From Colivivens sp963626085 (GTDB lineage: Bacteria > Bacteroidota > Bacteroidia > Bacteroidales > Bacteroidaceae), in the NCBI GenBank assembly GCA_963626085.1, contig CAVFVJ010000042.1, positions 1-55,665 of the forward strand: a stretch of DNA of 55,665 nt. Direction: 5' to 3'. Position 1 is the first letter of the stretch, and each line of letters starts with the position of its first letter. Of the stretch, positions 24,095 through 33,000 are shown piece after piece. The position numbers and the translations under genes are program-made. Under the pieces are notes generated by a model. That model was not told the DNA's origin. It was given only the letters and a program-made list of their open reading frames with translations, and did not search any database.

Positions 24095-24603
24095 TTATGG
24101 TTGCGTACACAATGCGTGAATAGTTGAATCCCTATTTTTCATCCCTCATTGAGGGATTTTTCGAACCTTTGCCCCTGTACTGGTCACGGTATTGTCATCC
24201 CACTCTGGCATTTCGGCATGAATTACTGAGTAATATCTGAGGGCAGAGCCATGTGTTTAACTGAGAAGTTGTGCTGAATGGTCTATATGTTAAATGTAGT
24301 GGTAAAACCGTGTTAAATTAGAGGGTTCGTGGACGCTGTTTCTGACACCCTAAAAAAGGGGGGCCTCGAGTGGGGCTAATTTGAGTCGAGTGAATTGATC
24401 GTTTCACTCGGCTCAATCGATCATTTCACTCGAGTGAACCAAAAAGGGTGCTTTTGAGGGTATTTTCAAGGGTTTAAGGGGAAGTCCTCAAAATCGTATG
24501 TTATTGTGGCAAGTAGTGCCATCTTTTTGTTTGCCCCAATCTCTGAATTCTTGATACCGTGATATGTGACAATACTATTCATTCGGTAACGACCATAAAA
24601 TGG
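24095..24603. other. Gene-free stretch with hairpins and repeats
   Basis: No protein-coding frame is convincing here. It contains a short hairpin ATCCCTCA-T-TGAGGGAT followed by T5 (24141-24161), the alternating CGAGTGAA cluster (24367-24438), and leads to a strong terminator at 24604-24655. A weak -7-like AACCTTTG lies at about 24165-24172. It could hold a non-coding RNA or the remains of an integrated element next to the tRNA genes. Confidence 0.4.
24367..24438. repeat. Cluster of alternating CGAGTGAA repeats
   Basis: CGAGTGAA occurs forward at 24387-24394 and 24431-24438 and inverted (TTCACTCG) at 24403-24410 and 24425-24432, with a partial forward copy CGAGTG at 24367. The last pair forms a perfect 14-bp palindrome TTCACTCGAGTGAA; the first pair is an 8-bp stem with an 8-nt loop. 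A 14-bp direct repeat GATC(G/A)TTTCACTCG recurs with period 22 (24397 and 24419). Confidence 0.7.
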
Positions 24604-24655
24604 CGAACCAAACAGATTGCTCCTGCAAAGTAGTCAGTTTGGTTCGTTTTTTTTT
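24604..24655 (+). terminator. Strong orphan intrinsic terminator
   Basis: Perfect 10-bp stem CGAACCAAAC / GTTTGGTTCG followed by nine T. No gene lies directly upstream on the plus strand, so it may end an unannotated RNA. Confidence 0.8.
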
Positions 24656-24711
24656 GTGTGAAACCTTCCTAAAAGTTCACTCAAAAGTAAATATATTTCA
24701 GATAAAAGACT

Positions 24712-24719
24712 TAACTTTG
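24712..24719 (+). promoter_or_regulatory. -7 box of the 59-residue gene
   Basis: TAACTTTG, 25 bp before the ATG at 24745. Confidence 0.55.
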
Positions 24720-24744
24720 TAGTGAATTTCAAAACTACAACACT

Positions 24745-24924
24745 ATGGCTAACGTCACCCTGCTCACCAAGTTTGCGCAAGAAGGGGATTTGTATTTTGC
24801 CGACAAACTGCAGTTGGCTACGCTTTGTGATGAACTGCGAGGCAAGATACTTGATATGCCGGTTGAATTATCATACAGTTGCAAGAGTATTTGCATGATT
24901 CTAAAAGCTTATGGTCCGGAGTAG
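24745..24924 (+). CDS. Small protein of unknown function (59 residues)
   Basis: Opens with MANVTLLTKFAQEGDLYF and ends CMILKAYGPE at a TAG. I do not recognise a family. It looks like a soluble helical protein with two Cys near the C-terminus and no signal peptide. Support: a canonical -7 box at the right distance, an insulating terminator upstream and a biased amino-acid composition. It could also be the N-terminal part of a longer, truncated gene, since it lies in an eroded region. Confidence 0.5.
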   Translation: MANVTLLTKFAQEGDLYFADKLQLATLCDELRGKILDMPVELSYSCKSICMILKAYGPE

Positions 24925-25015
24925 TTGGACTGTGATGAGAATCGCCAGTGCGGACATAGCCTTGAATGAAGCCAGTCAGTCTTGGGCAATGAATAGAATC
25001 TGGCATATTGGATGA

Positions 25016-25579
25016 CTAATCCAGTAGAAGTTCCATGTCCACCACGTCGAGCCACTTGCCGAATTTCCTGCCCACCTGTTGGTATTCCGACACTTTGCGA
25101 AACCCTATTTTCTCATGCATCTTTATGCTCGCCTCGTTTCCTTCTGTGATGCAGGCGATGAGGGCGTGGAAGCCCTGTGTGCGACAGAGGACAACGAGGT
25201 GGTTTACCATCATGCTGCCGATGCCGCGGTGCGTGGCATCCTTATGGAGGTAGATAGTTGTTTCAAGCGTCTTCGAGTATGCGGCACGTTCCTTCCACAG
25301 ATGAGCGTAGCAGTAGCCCAGTATCTTGCCGTCTTCCTCGTATACAAAATAGGGGAAGACAGCAGAGATATCTCGTATGCGTGCTGCCATCTCCTTCACG
25401 GTGAGCGGCTGCGTCTCAAACGACACTGTCGTTTCCGTGATGAAATAATTGTAGATGTCCGCAATGTCCTTTGCGTCATCCAACGTGACGGGGCGTATCC
25501 GTCTCTTGTCTGCCTGACTGTTCATTTGCTTCTTATGGTATATTGAACCCACTTCTACAGGTGGACTCATGATTTGCAT
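25016..25579 (-). CDS. GNAT family N-acetyltransferase (phosphinothricin acetyltransferase-like)
   Basis: 187 residues, or 169 if translation begins at the internal Met at 25525. The GNAT fold is visible: IRPVTLDDAKDIADIYNYFI at the start, VYEEDGKILGYCYAHLWKERAAY (strand 4 region), TTIYLHKDATHRGIGSMMVNHL with the acetyl-CoA loop RGIG, and IKMHEKIGFRKV near the C-terminus. The IYNYFI-ETTVSFE pattern is that of the Pat/YncA/MnaT subgroup, which acetylates methionine derivatives or phosphinothricin-like amino acids; the substrate here is unknown. A one-mismatch -7 box (TAACTTCG) lies at 25593-25600. Confidence 0.85.
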   Translation of the reverse strand: MQIMSPPVEVGSIYHKKQMNSQADKRRIRPVTLDDAKDIADIYNYFITETTVSFETQPLTVKEMAARIRDISAVFPYFVYEEDGKILGYCYAHLWKERAAYSKTLETTIYLHKDATHRGIGSMMVNHLVVLCRTQGFHALIACITEGNEASIKMHEKIGFRKVSEYQQVGRKFGKWLDVVDMELLLD

Positions 25580-25747
25580 CTTTAATTCGGCACGAAGTTA
25601 CTGCGTTTTTTCAAAAGAGTAGTCAGCTTGTGCCGAAATCTACTCAGAATCGCACAAACGATAGTTCTCTATGGGGATTTTGCGTTGCTCCATAGAACAT
25701 TGTATATATGGCGATACGCTGTCTTTATAGCCGTTAACGTCTAAAAG

Positions 25748-26104
25748 TTAATCAAGGAGACAATAGGATATCAATCCGTGTTGCTGGTGAAAATGTGACC
25801 TATAGGTCTCATTCTTGCATATAGTCTTATAGCAATTAGGCAGATAGGCTACGAAGTCACTGTTTACAATCCGTGGGTTGGCAAACTATGTGGGATTGTT
25901 CTTGTATTTGTTGGATGCCGTGTAGGTGAGAAATGTGCGGAAGTTCACTTCTATCCGAAACCAGTAGAAGCCCAATCGGTAATAACCAATATCCAGCAAG
26001 ATTTCTTTTGCCTTTTCCTCATTGGGGAATTCCATGCCCCTGCTACGGAGCAACTGTATCTGTTCTTCTATGGTGGTCGCGGTTTTCATTAACTTGTCTT
26101 TCAA
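25748..26104 (-). pseudogene. Remnant of an Abi_2 (AbiD/AbiF-like) phage-resistance gene
   Basis: From 26104 (or Met at 26086) the minus strand reads TTIEEQIQLLRSRGMEF ... EILLDIGYYRLGFYWF, the N-terminus of Abi_2 abortive-infection proteins. It then jumps to RIEVNFRTFLTYTASNKYKN, which in intact members lies several dozen residues further on, so an internal segment is lost. A TAG follows NNPT where the family usually has Trp (TGG to TAG would explain it). The same frame stays open beyond the stop (FANPRIVNSDFVAYLPNCYK) to a TAA at 25748, after which no family sequence is seen. A degraded -7 box (TACCTTTA) is at 26212-26219. The 160 bases between this remnant and the GNAT gene hold nothing I can name. 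Confidence 0.65.
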
Positions 26105-26112
26105 TTAAGAAA

Positions 26113-26136
26113 AGGGACACCGCAAAGGGTGTCCCT
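26113..26136 (-). terminator. Hairpin, probable terminator of the GH43 gene
   Basis: AGGGACACC / GGTGTCCCT, 9-bp perfect stem with a 6-nt loop, followed on the minus strand by TTTTCTT. It lies some 240 bp after the GH43 stop and just before the Abi remnant, so it may instead be part of that gene's leader. Confidence 0.45.
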
Positions 26137-26294
26137 GACGTTCCTTATTATAGTGCGAGGAGTACAGCTTGTGCATTCCGGCACTTTTTACGATGCAGAG
26201 GTAAAGGTATTTCCTCAATAAAAAAGTGTTTGGCTCACAAAAGTTGGCTTGTTGCCTTTTTTTATGTGTTACACCGTAAGCCGTAACTACTCAG

Positions 26295-26363
26295 TTATCC
26301 ACATGACCCTGCCTTGAGAGAAAGGGTGAATAACATGATGTTATACAGGAGACATGTGGACAA
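26295..26363. other. Inverted pair of DnaA-box-like sites
   Basis: TTATCCACA, the exact DnaA-box consensus, at 26295-26303, and TGTGGACAA (TTGTCCACA on the other strand) at 26355-26363. They extend into a 12-bp inverted repeat GTTATCCACATG / CATGTGGACAAC with one mismatch and a 47-bp interior. Confidence 0.4.
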
Positions 26364-26379
26364 CAGGAAAACGGTGGCT

Positions 26380-28107
26380 TTAATGTACATGGAAGAAGTC
26401 AAAGTCAGCGTGTCCGCCAAGTGACTTGGTCGGGAAGTAAAAGAGTCCGAAACGCTGGCCGCAGAAGTCGGGCCAATCGAACTTCATGTGGAGGGCGTCG
26501 CCTATCTTGACCCAACGTTTGCCGTCGAGACTGTAAGCGAAATCACCTAGGTCTTTTCTGTCGGTGAAGTCACCATGGGCACGGAGATACACCTTGCTTG
26601 CTTTCAGTGGGACTTTCTCGATGATGATACCGTTCGAGTCATCTTTCTTAGCGGCACGTCGCATTACAATGTACTTGGTTCCATCGATAAACTCGACTCC
26701 AACGTATCCGTACTGGTTCTGGAAGAGTGTGATTCCTGCACAGTCTCCGTCTTTCATCCCACGAATATCGAGCAGAGTCTCTGCTGTGCACTCGGGACCG
26801 AAGGTACGCTGCGTCAGGGTGTTGCGAGCATCGCGTATGTTGTGCGCCATGTTGCCCCCTTTCAGACGTAGCCACCCCTTACGGTCAGTGAGCGACCAGT
26901 AACGGTTGTCGGGGTTATGGTTCCACTGCCATTCCTTCTTCAGGATGGAGGATGTGAGGTCGTATTCGCCACCCTTGCCGAGTGAGTTTGCGTACTTGTC
27001 GGAGATGATGTATCGGTCGGCTTCCTTGCCGTTGTCAAACTCATCGTTGACCACGATGGACGGTTTCTTGCCAGTAGCCTTGTTCTTCACCGGCATGTCC
27101 ATAACGACAGCGGCAGTGTGTCCGTCGCCACCGATGACCGGCCATCCGTCCTTGCCCCATTCCATGGCAACCAGCACCGGCATTCTGCCCAGTGCACCCT
27201 GGTCCTGAAAGAGCATGGCGTACCACTTCCCGTCTGGGGTGTCCACGATGTTGCCCTGTGCCACACCGTTGTTGCGCTGGAAGAATGAGCCGTCGCTGTT
27301 CTTCATGTGGCCGGTGAACACCTTCCTGCATTCCCACTTGTCACCGAAGAGGCTCTTGCTGCGCCAACATATCTGCTGTCTCCACGCCTCTCCGTGTCCG
27401 CCCTGGATCATGAAGATGTAATAATAGTCGCCTATCTTGTATCCGTGGTAACCCTCCGCGCGCAGTCCCTGTGACGGATTGTCAGCCTGGGTGTAGTCGA
27501 GGAACTTCTTGCGATCACCGAGGGTCACGCCTCCGTTGCCATCCGATATAATCTCACACAGGTAAGCTTGGTGCTCGTCAAGGCTAGCATTGGGGTGCAC
27601 CACATATTTCTTACACTCCGTACCTGTGTCCTCAAAGAGGAAGCCTGGGTCATAGCACATGCTCACTTCGTTCCTGTGCCACGGTCCATGTTCGATGTCA
27701 CGTGTAGTGAATATGTAGGACTTCTGTGTGGTGTTGCAGGTTACGATGAGGTAGAACATCTTTTCGTACTTGTCGTACCTGATGTTGGCAGCCCACGAAC
27801 CCTTGGCATAGTCGTTCTTGCCGTTCTTCAGGGCAAAGGCATCCGTCTCTTCGAGTTGGTCGTGGGCGTACCCGGCCACCGACCAGTTGACAAGGTCCTT
27901 AGACTTCATGATAGTGCACCCAGGAGACATGTGCATAGTGGTGCTCACCATATAGAAGGTGTCATCGACACGGATGACACATACGTCTGGTACATCCGCC
28001 CAAATGACTGGGTTCTGGAATGTCCCGTTTCCGAGGTCACGAGATGTCTGCGCTGTAGCTCCCATGGCCATGACTCCGATGAAAAGTGATAGGAATAATT
28101 TTTTCAT
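26380..28107 (-). CDS. GH43 family glycoside hydrolase (beta-xylosidase / arabinofuranosidase type)
   Basis: A 575-residue protein with a signal peptide (ending ATAQ near residue 20). The five-bladed propeller domain shows the three GH43 acidic residues: base Asp in VIWADVPDVCVIRVDD, modulating Asp in CYDPGFLFEDTG, and acid Glu in RAEGYHGYKIGDYY. HDQLEETDAFALK and GSWAANIRY resemble subfamily 12. The last ~200 residues (from about FDNGKEADRYI) form a beta-sandwich domain usual in these enzymes. It likely acts on xylan or arabinoxylan oligosaccharides in the periplasm. Own promoter; no SusC/SusD genes are present in the window. Confidence 0.9.
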   Translation of the reverse strand: MKKLFLSLFIGVMAMGATAQTSRDLGNGTFQNPVIWADVPDVCVIRVDDTFYMVSTTMHMSPGCTIMKSKDLVNWSVAGYAHDQLEETDAFALKNGKNDYAKGSWAANIRYDKYEKMFYLIVTCNTTQKSYIFTTRDIEHGPWHRNEVSMCYDPGFLFEDTGTECKKYVVHPNASLDEHQAYLCEIISDGNGGVTLGDRKKFLDYTQADNPSQGLRAEGYHGYKIGDYYYIFMIQGGHGEAWRQQICWRSKSLFGDKWECRKVFTGHMKNSDGSFFQRNNGVAQGNIVDTPDGKWYAMLFQDQGALGRMPVLVAMEWGKDGWPVIGGDGHTAAVVMDMPVKNKATGKKPSIVVNDEFDNGKEADRYIISDKYANSLGKGGEYDLTSSILKKEWQWNHNPDNRYWSLTDRKGWLRLKGGNMAHNIRDARNTLTQRTFGPECTAETLLDIRGMKDGDCAGITLFQNQYGYVGVEFIDGTKYIVMRRAAKKDDSNGIIIEKVPLKASKVYLRAHGDFTDRKDLGDFAYSLDGKRWVKIGDALHMKFDWPDFCGQRFGLFYFPTKSLGGHADFDFFHVH

Positions 28108-28140
28108 TGTTTTGCTCTATTGGTTTATTGAAGTATGGTG

Positions 28141-28172
28141 CAAATGTACGCACAAAATACGAGTGCACCAAA
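28141..28172 (-). promoter_or_regulatory. Promoter of the GH43 gene
   Basis: Minus strand -7 box TACATTTG (28141-28148) and -33 TTTG (28169-28172) with a 20-bp spacer. The -33 element lies inside the upstream hairpin at 28163-28194. Confidence 0.7.
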
Positions 28173-28194
28173 TCCAAGAACGGATTTGGTGCAC
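28163..28194 (-). terminator. Hairpin terminator after sulP, overlapping the GH43 promoter
   Basis: Perfect 13-bp stem GTGCACCAAATCC / GGATTTGGTGCAC with a 6-nt loop, 30 bp after the SulP stop. The T run after it is poor on the minus strand. Confidence 0.6.
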
Positions 28195-28224
28195 TTTGTT
28201 ACATAAATGATAGCGGTTGTCTCA

Positions 28225-29940
28225 CTACAATAGCTCTTTGGCTTTCTTCAGTGCCAAACTGATGTGGGGCTGGATGCAGTCGGAACCGATAAGCTGGTCC
28301 ATCCCATACTTCTCCAAAGTGTGCCGCACTTTATCGTTCACGCCTGACAGCACCACATGTATACCTCGTTTCTGTGTCCTCTCACAGAGGTTCTTCAGGT
28401 TGTTGATTCCAGTGGAGTCCATGAACGGAACCCTACGCATTCGGATGATACGTACCTTTACATCCTGATTGCTCACGTTGCCCAGTTCCTCGAACTTGCT
28501 GGCGAGACCAAAGAAATAAGGACCGTTGATCTCATACACCTCAACTCCTTTGGGGATATCGAGATATTCGATGTCATCTGGATTGACACTCTCACCAGTG
28601 TCTGTGGCAGCCAGCCTATCCTCCTCCACTACATTAATAGACGAGGTCTCCATGACACGGCGGACGAAGAGGGCGATGGCAAGGACGATGCCCACCTCGA
28701 TGGCGACGGTCAGGTCAACGATGACGGTTAGGAAGAAGGTGATGAGGAGCACTGCTACGTCGGACTTATCGCCACGCATGAGGTATTTGAAGGTGCGCCA
28801 CTCACTCATGTTGTAAGCCACCATCACTAGTATTGCTGCAAGGCAAGACAGTGGGATGTAGATGGCGTAGGGCATGAGGAACAGGTAGATGAGAAGCAGA
28901 ACTGCCGCATGTACCACTCCAGCCAAGGGCGATTTGCCTCCGTTGTTGATGTTCGCCATGGTGCGTGCGATAGCACCGGTGGCAGGGATTCCTCCGAAAA
29001 GAGGCGTGACGATGTTGGCGAATCCTTCTCCTATCAGTTCGGTGTTGGAGTCGTGGTGCTTGCCTGTCACTCCGTCCGTTACCATGGCTGCAAGCAATGA
29101 CTCTATGGCGCATAGGACAGCGATGGTGAAGGCAGGGGACACGAGGCTCATGATGGTCTCATAGTCCATAGTTGGAGCTACTGGTGACGGCATGGGCAAG
29201 CCCTGAGCCAGTTCAGGGAACTTGCTTCCGATGGTCGCAAGGTGGATGTCAGCGTACTTGTCGAGCAGTACTGAGACGGCTGTGCCCACGATCAAGGCAA
29301 TGAGCGAGCCTGGGATCTTCTTGACGAACCGTCCCCAGACGATGATGACAAGCAGACAGACGGTACTCATGCCAGCCTCCGTCCAGTTGATGTGTGACAG
29401 GTTGCTGAAATAGGCTACCCACTCGGGGATGAAGCCAGAGGGGATGTCTGCACTGATGCCGAGGAAATCCTTCACCTGAGTGGAAAAGATGGTGACGGCA
29501 ATACCACTCGTGAAGCCGACGACGATGGGGTATGGTATGAACTTGAAAACTACTCCCATACGGCACACACCCATGACTACGAGGAACACTCCTGCCATGA
29601 TGGTGGCTATGGTCAATCCCTGGATTCCATATTCACCGATGATGCCTGCTACGATAACAATGAACGCTCCTGTAGGACCACCGATGAGGAAGCGTGTTCC
29701 ACCGAGAAAGGAAATCATGAAACCAGCTACGATGGCTGTGATGAGTCCTTGCTGTGGTGACACGCCACTGGCAATACCAAAGGCGATGGCGAGTGGCAAC
29801 GCTATTATTCCAACTATTATTCCAGCTATGATGTCGGAAACAAATTTATCTTTGTTGTAGTACCCTTTGTTGAAGATGTGGAAAAACTTGGGCTGGTACA
29901 CCTTCCCAATGTCAATTTTCATGCTAATGTTATTTATCAT
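28225..29940 (-). CDS. SulP family anion transporter with STAS domain
   Basis: 571 residues. An N-terminal membrane domain of about 12 helices carries family segments: GIIVGIIALPLAIAFGIASG, GPTGAFIVIVAGII, SLLAAMVTDG, ELIGEGFANIVTPLFGGIPA and TGAIARTMANINNGGKSPLA. The C-terminal ~130 residues are a STAS domain with VPFMDSTGINNL. Family members import sulfate, bicarbonate or related anions; the substrate cannot be told from sequence. An alternative Met is at residue 7. Confidence 0.9.
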   Translation of the reverse strand: MINNISMKIDIGKVYQPKFFHIFNKGYYNKDKFVSDIIAGIIVGIIALPLAIAFGIASGVSPQQGLITAIVAGFMISFLGGTRFLIGGPTGAFIVIVAGIIGEYGIQGLTIATIMAGVFLVVMGVCRMGVVFKFIPYPIVVGFTSGIAVTIFSTQVKDFLGISADIPSGFIPEWVAYFSNLSHINWTEAGMSTVCLLVIIVWGRFVKKIPGSLIALIVGTAVSVLLDKYADIHLATIGSKFPELAQGLPMPSPVAPTMDYETIMSLVSPAFTIAVLCAIESLLAAMVTDGVTGKHHDSNTELIGEGFANIVTPLFGGIPATGAIARTMANINNGGKSPLAGVVHAAVLLLIYLFLMPYAIYIPLSCLAAILVMVAYNMSEWRTFKYLMRGDKSDVAVLLITFFLTVIVDLTVAIEVGIVLAIALFVRRVMETSSINVVEEDRLAATDTGESVNPDDIEYLDIPKGVEVYEINGPYFFGLASKFEELGNVSNQDVKVRIIRMRRVPFMDSTGINNLKNLCERTQKRGIHVVLSGVNDKVRHTLEKYGMDQLIGSDCIQPHISLALKKAKELL

Positions 29941-29956
29941 TTTCTGTTACGGGGTG

Positions 29957-29964
29957 CAAAGGTA
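29957..29964 (-). promoter_or_regulatory. -7 box of sulP
   Basis: TACCTTTG on the minus strand, 16 bp upstream of the first Met. Confidence 0.6.
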
Positions 29965-30004
29965 ACCAAAAATAACGGACGGTGGTCTGTGGAATATACA
30001 AAAA

Positions 30005-30041
30005 CAGTCCCTTTGGAGGCTGTTGCACTCCAAAGGGACTG
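30005..30041 (-). terminator. Terminator of the GH43-GH10 gene
   Basis: Perfect 14-bp stem CAGTCCCTTTGGAG / CTCCAAAGGGACTG with a 9-nt loop and TTTTT following on the minus strand. Confidence 0.85.
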
Positions 30042-30063
30042 AATCTGACTTTATACGGTATGG

Positions 30064-33000
30064 TTATTTGAAGTCACGTATGATGGAGTAGACCTTCTTG
30101 GGCTTGAGGTCAGCACCGAAGGGCAACGGGTAGTTGTTGGTGCCCAACCACGTGTCTTTGTCGCTTAGGTTCCAGAAGGTGACACACTCGACCACATCCT
30201 TATGCTTACGCAGGATTTCGAACAGGTTGGCGTACGCCTTTTCCTGCATTGCCTTCTGCTCGTCAGTAATCATGTTGCCTTCACCGCGCGAGAATTCCAG
30301 TTGTCCGCCCATCTCTCGGTTGACGCGGATGTCAAGTTCTGTCATATGGATGTGCCTGACGATGGTCGAGTATTTGGTGATGGCAGCGTCAATGTCCTGG
30401 GCTGACGGCCCGTAGATGTTGTAGTGTCCCTGCATTCCGATGCCGTCAATCGGTACACCTGCCGCCTTCATCTTCTTCACCATGTTGAACAACTTGTCGC
30501 GCTTTACAGGGTCAGCGGCATTGTAGTCGTTGTAGAACAACAGCGCTTTCGGGTCTGCCTCACGGGCGAACTTGAACGACTTGGCAATGAACTCGTCACC
30601 GCACAGTTTGTAGAGGCGTGAATTGCGGTAAGGGTTGTCGCCTCCGTCGGATATCGCTTCGTTCACCACATCCCATGCGTACACGATGTCCTTGTAGCGG
30701 TTCACCACCGTATGGATATGTTCGCGCAACCGCTTGTAGAAGACAGCCTTGCTGACATCCTTACCGTCCTTGTCCGTGAACATCCAGTTGGCGAACTGGT
30801 TGTGCCAGCACAGGGTGTGTCCACGCAGTTTGATGCCGTTCTTGCGACAGAAGTCAGCTATGCGGTCTGCGTTCTCCCAGTTCCATACTCCTTCGGCAGG
30901 ATGAATTTCTCCTGGTTTCATGTCGTTCTCTGCTGTGATGCTGTTGAAGTTGCGCAGGATTAGTGCAGTTTGCACTGGGTCGTTCAGATTACCGATATTT
31001 ATGGCGACACCCATGCTGAAATAGTCTTTGTAGGTATCCTTGTAGCCATAACTCTCGTCTATGGAGTCTACACGTGCGATGTAATAGGTCTTGGTGAATC
31101 CCTTGTAGGTGCAGACAACAGCTGCTGCATGGTTTTCAGCAGGTTGCTTTAACTCCACCTTCACGCTTGGGTCGGAAGCGGAGGCTTTCACCTGCAACAC
31201 CTCACTTGGTAAGAGGGTACAAGATATTTCGTAACGTGTAGGCTCACAGAAGCCGTTCTTTTCAGTAGAATGCATCGGAATGGTCGGCACGCTCATGTCC
31301 TTGCCGTTCACCTTTATGCTTACTGTTGGAGACACACTACGTGAGACGGTCTTGGTGTTGCTGCTGAACCCGATGCCGTGCAGATTGAACAGAGGCGAGT
31401 TTCCCTGGCCTTCGGCAATCAGATAGATGGCGTGCTTGCCTTTCAGACCTTCCACTGCTGATGCAACATCCGCAGTGAAACGGGTGGAAACCTTGCTAGA
31501 ATTGGCAGGGACACTGATTGTGGCAATCTGCTTGCCGTTCCACGTGCTGTTGGCATAAGGGCCGTCGAGCATCACCTTGACGGTGAATGCCTTGTCTGTA
31601 CACGGTGTGAGGAAGAGGTTGAGTATTGTTCCGTTGCCCTTTTTCGCACCCTCAAACGCCTTGATTCCTTTGCTGCCCTTCTTTAGTCCCCCGAAGCCGA
31701 AGTACTTGAACCCGATGATGCCACCGTTGGTCACACCAACGAGGTCCATGTTGTTGTCCCACACATCCCATGAGTCCTGCATCCAACCAGGGTTGGACAT
31801 GTAGCAAGCGTATCCGGCAGAGTAGTAGCGATAAGGGTCGAGGCCGAAGATGTGGAATCCCTCAGAGGTGACTTCCGCACCAGTGTACTCAGTGCCGTCG
31901 CTTGCCTTGGCTGTCCACTTTCCATCCTTGGCGTATGGATCGTATGCAGTGATTCGTACCGTACCCCCGTCTGCTACCTTCTTCTTCTCCCATTCGATGG
32001 TAACAGGAGCTACCACAGATTGACGGGCATTGCCGAACCCTCTGGGCGGACGGTGATAGAAAACGTACCACTGACCATTGATTTCCTGTAGACTTCCGTG
32101 CGTGTTGTGTGCCGAATTGGTAGTTATGAGTTTCGTTCCGTCTTCGTTGGGCACTACACCACGTGAGTCGACAAGTACGCCTCCACTGCGCCACGGTCCG
32201 AGTGGTGAGTCACCGTAAGCGTAACGAAGAGCAGAGTTGGTGCTACCCAGCCCGTAGTCAGGACCAGAGTAGCCGGAGAACACCATCACGTACTTGTTGC
32301 CCACCTTACGGATGGACGATGCCTCATAGAAATTGAATTCACCGGGGTTCTGTCCTTCATAGAGAGCCGGGTAGGTAGTGCCTTCCGGGTCACGCACCAC
32401 TCCGTAGCGTGCGCTGGCTGGCAGGAAATAGTCGCGCAGTGGGGTGCCAGGACGTATAGAGTACATGGTGTTTTGGTCGAGCTCCATAGCGGTTGAACGC
32501 TGGTAACCCCAAAAAGCGTAGGCACGGAATCCTATATTATAGTCAGGGTCTTTCTTGTCGGTTATCTGCTCCACGAACACCGATGGGTCGAAGTCGATAA
32601 TGCTGCCTTCGAGCAGAGCCGTACCGTCTGCATTGAGGTTGACAGGTGTGAACGGTCCGTCAGGACGGTCGCTCTTGCAGACCATGCCGACTCGTCTCCA
32701 ACCACGGCTGTGCGGATAGAGGTAATATGCTTTTTTGCCGTCCTTACCTTTCACCTCCACCAGATCGGGGGCGTACATCACGTCCCACTGTCCAGATATA
32801 TGGTATTTGAACAGACTCCCCTCGTCACGCCATTGACTCAGGTTTTCTACTGGAGCAGACCACGCGCGTATGTCTGGTCCACAATAGCTGTCGAGTCTTA
32901 CGTCGTGGGAACCGATAATGTAAATGCGATACTTGCCTGGGTTGTCTGGATCTTCGAATACTCTCGGCTCACCGTCTGGCAAATGTTCCCATAACGGAAG

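Noticed and set aside
24095..24744. A CRISPR array was considered for the repeat cluster at 24367-24438
   Set aside because: The units are 8-14 bp, alternate in orientation and lack unique spacers of regular length; no cas genes are present.
26113..26136. The hairpin here shares GGGACACCGCA with the 88-bp repeats, suggesting a third copy
   Set aside because: Only that short string matches; the terminal repeats, length and loop are absent.
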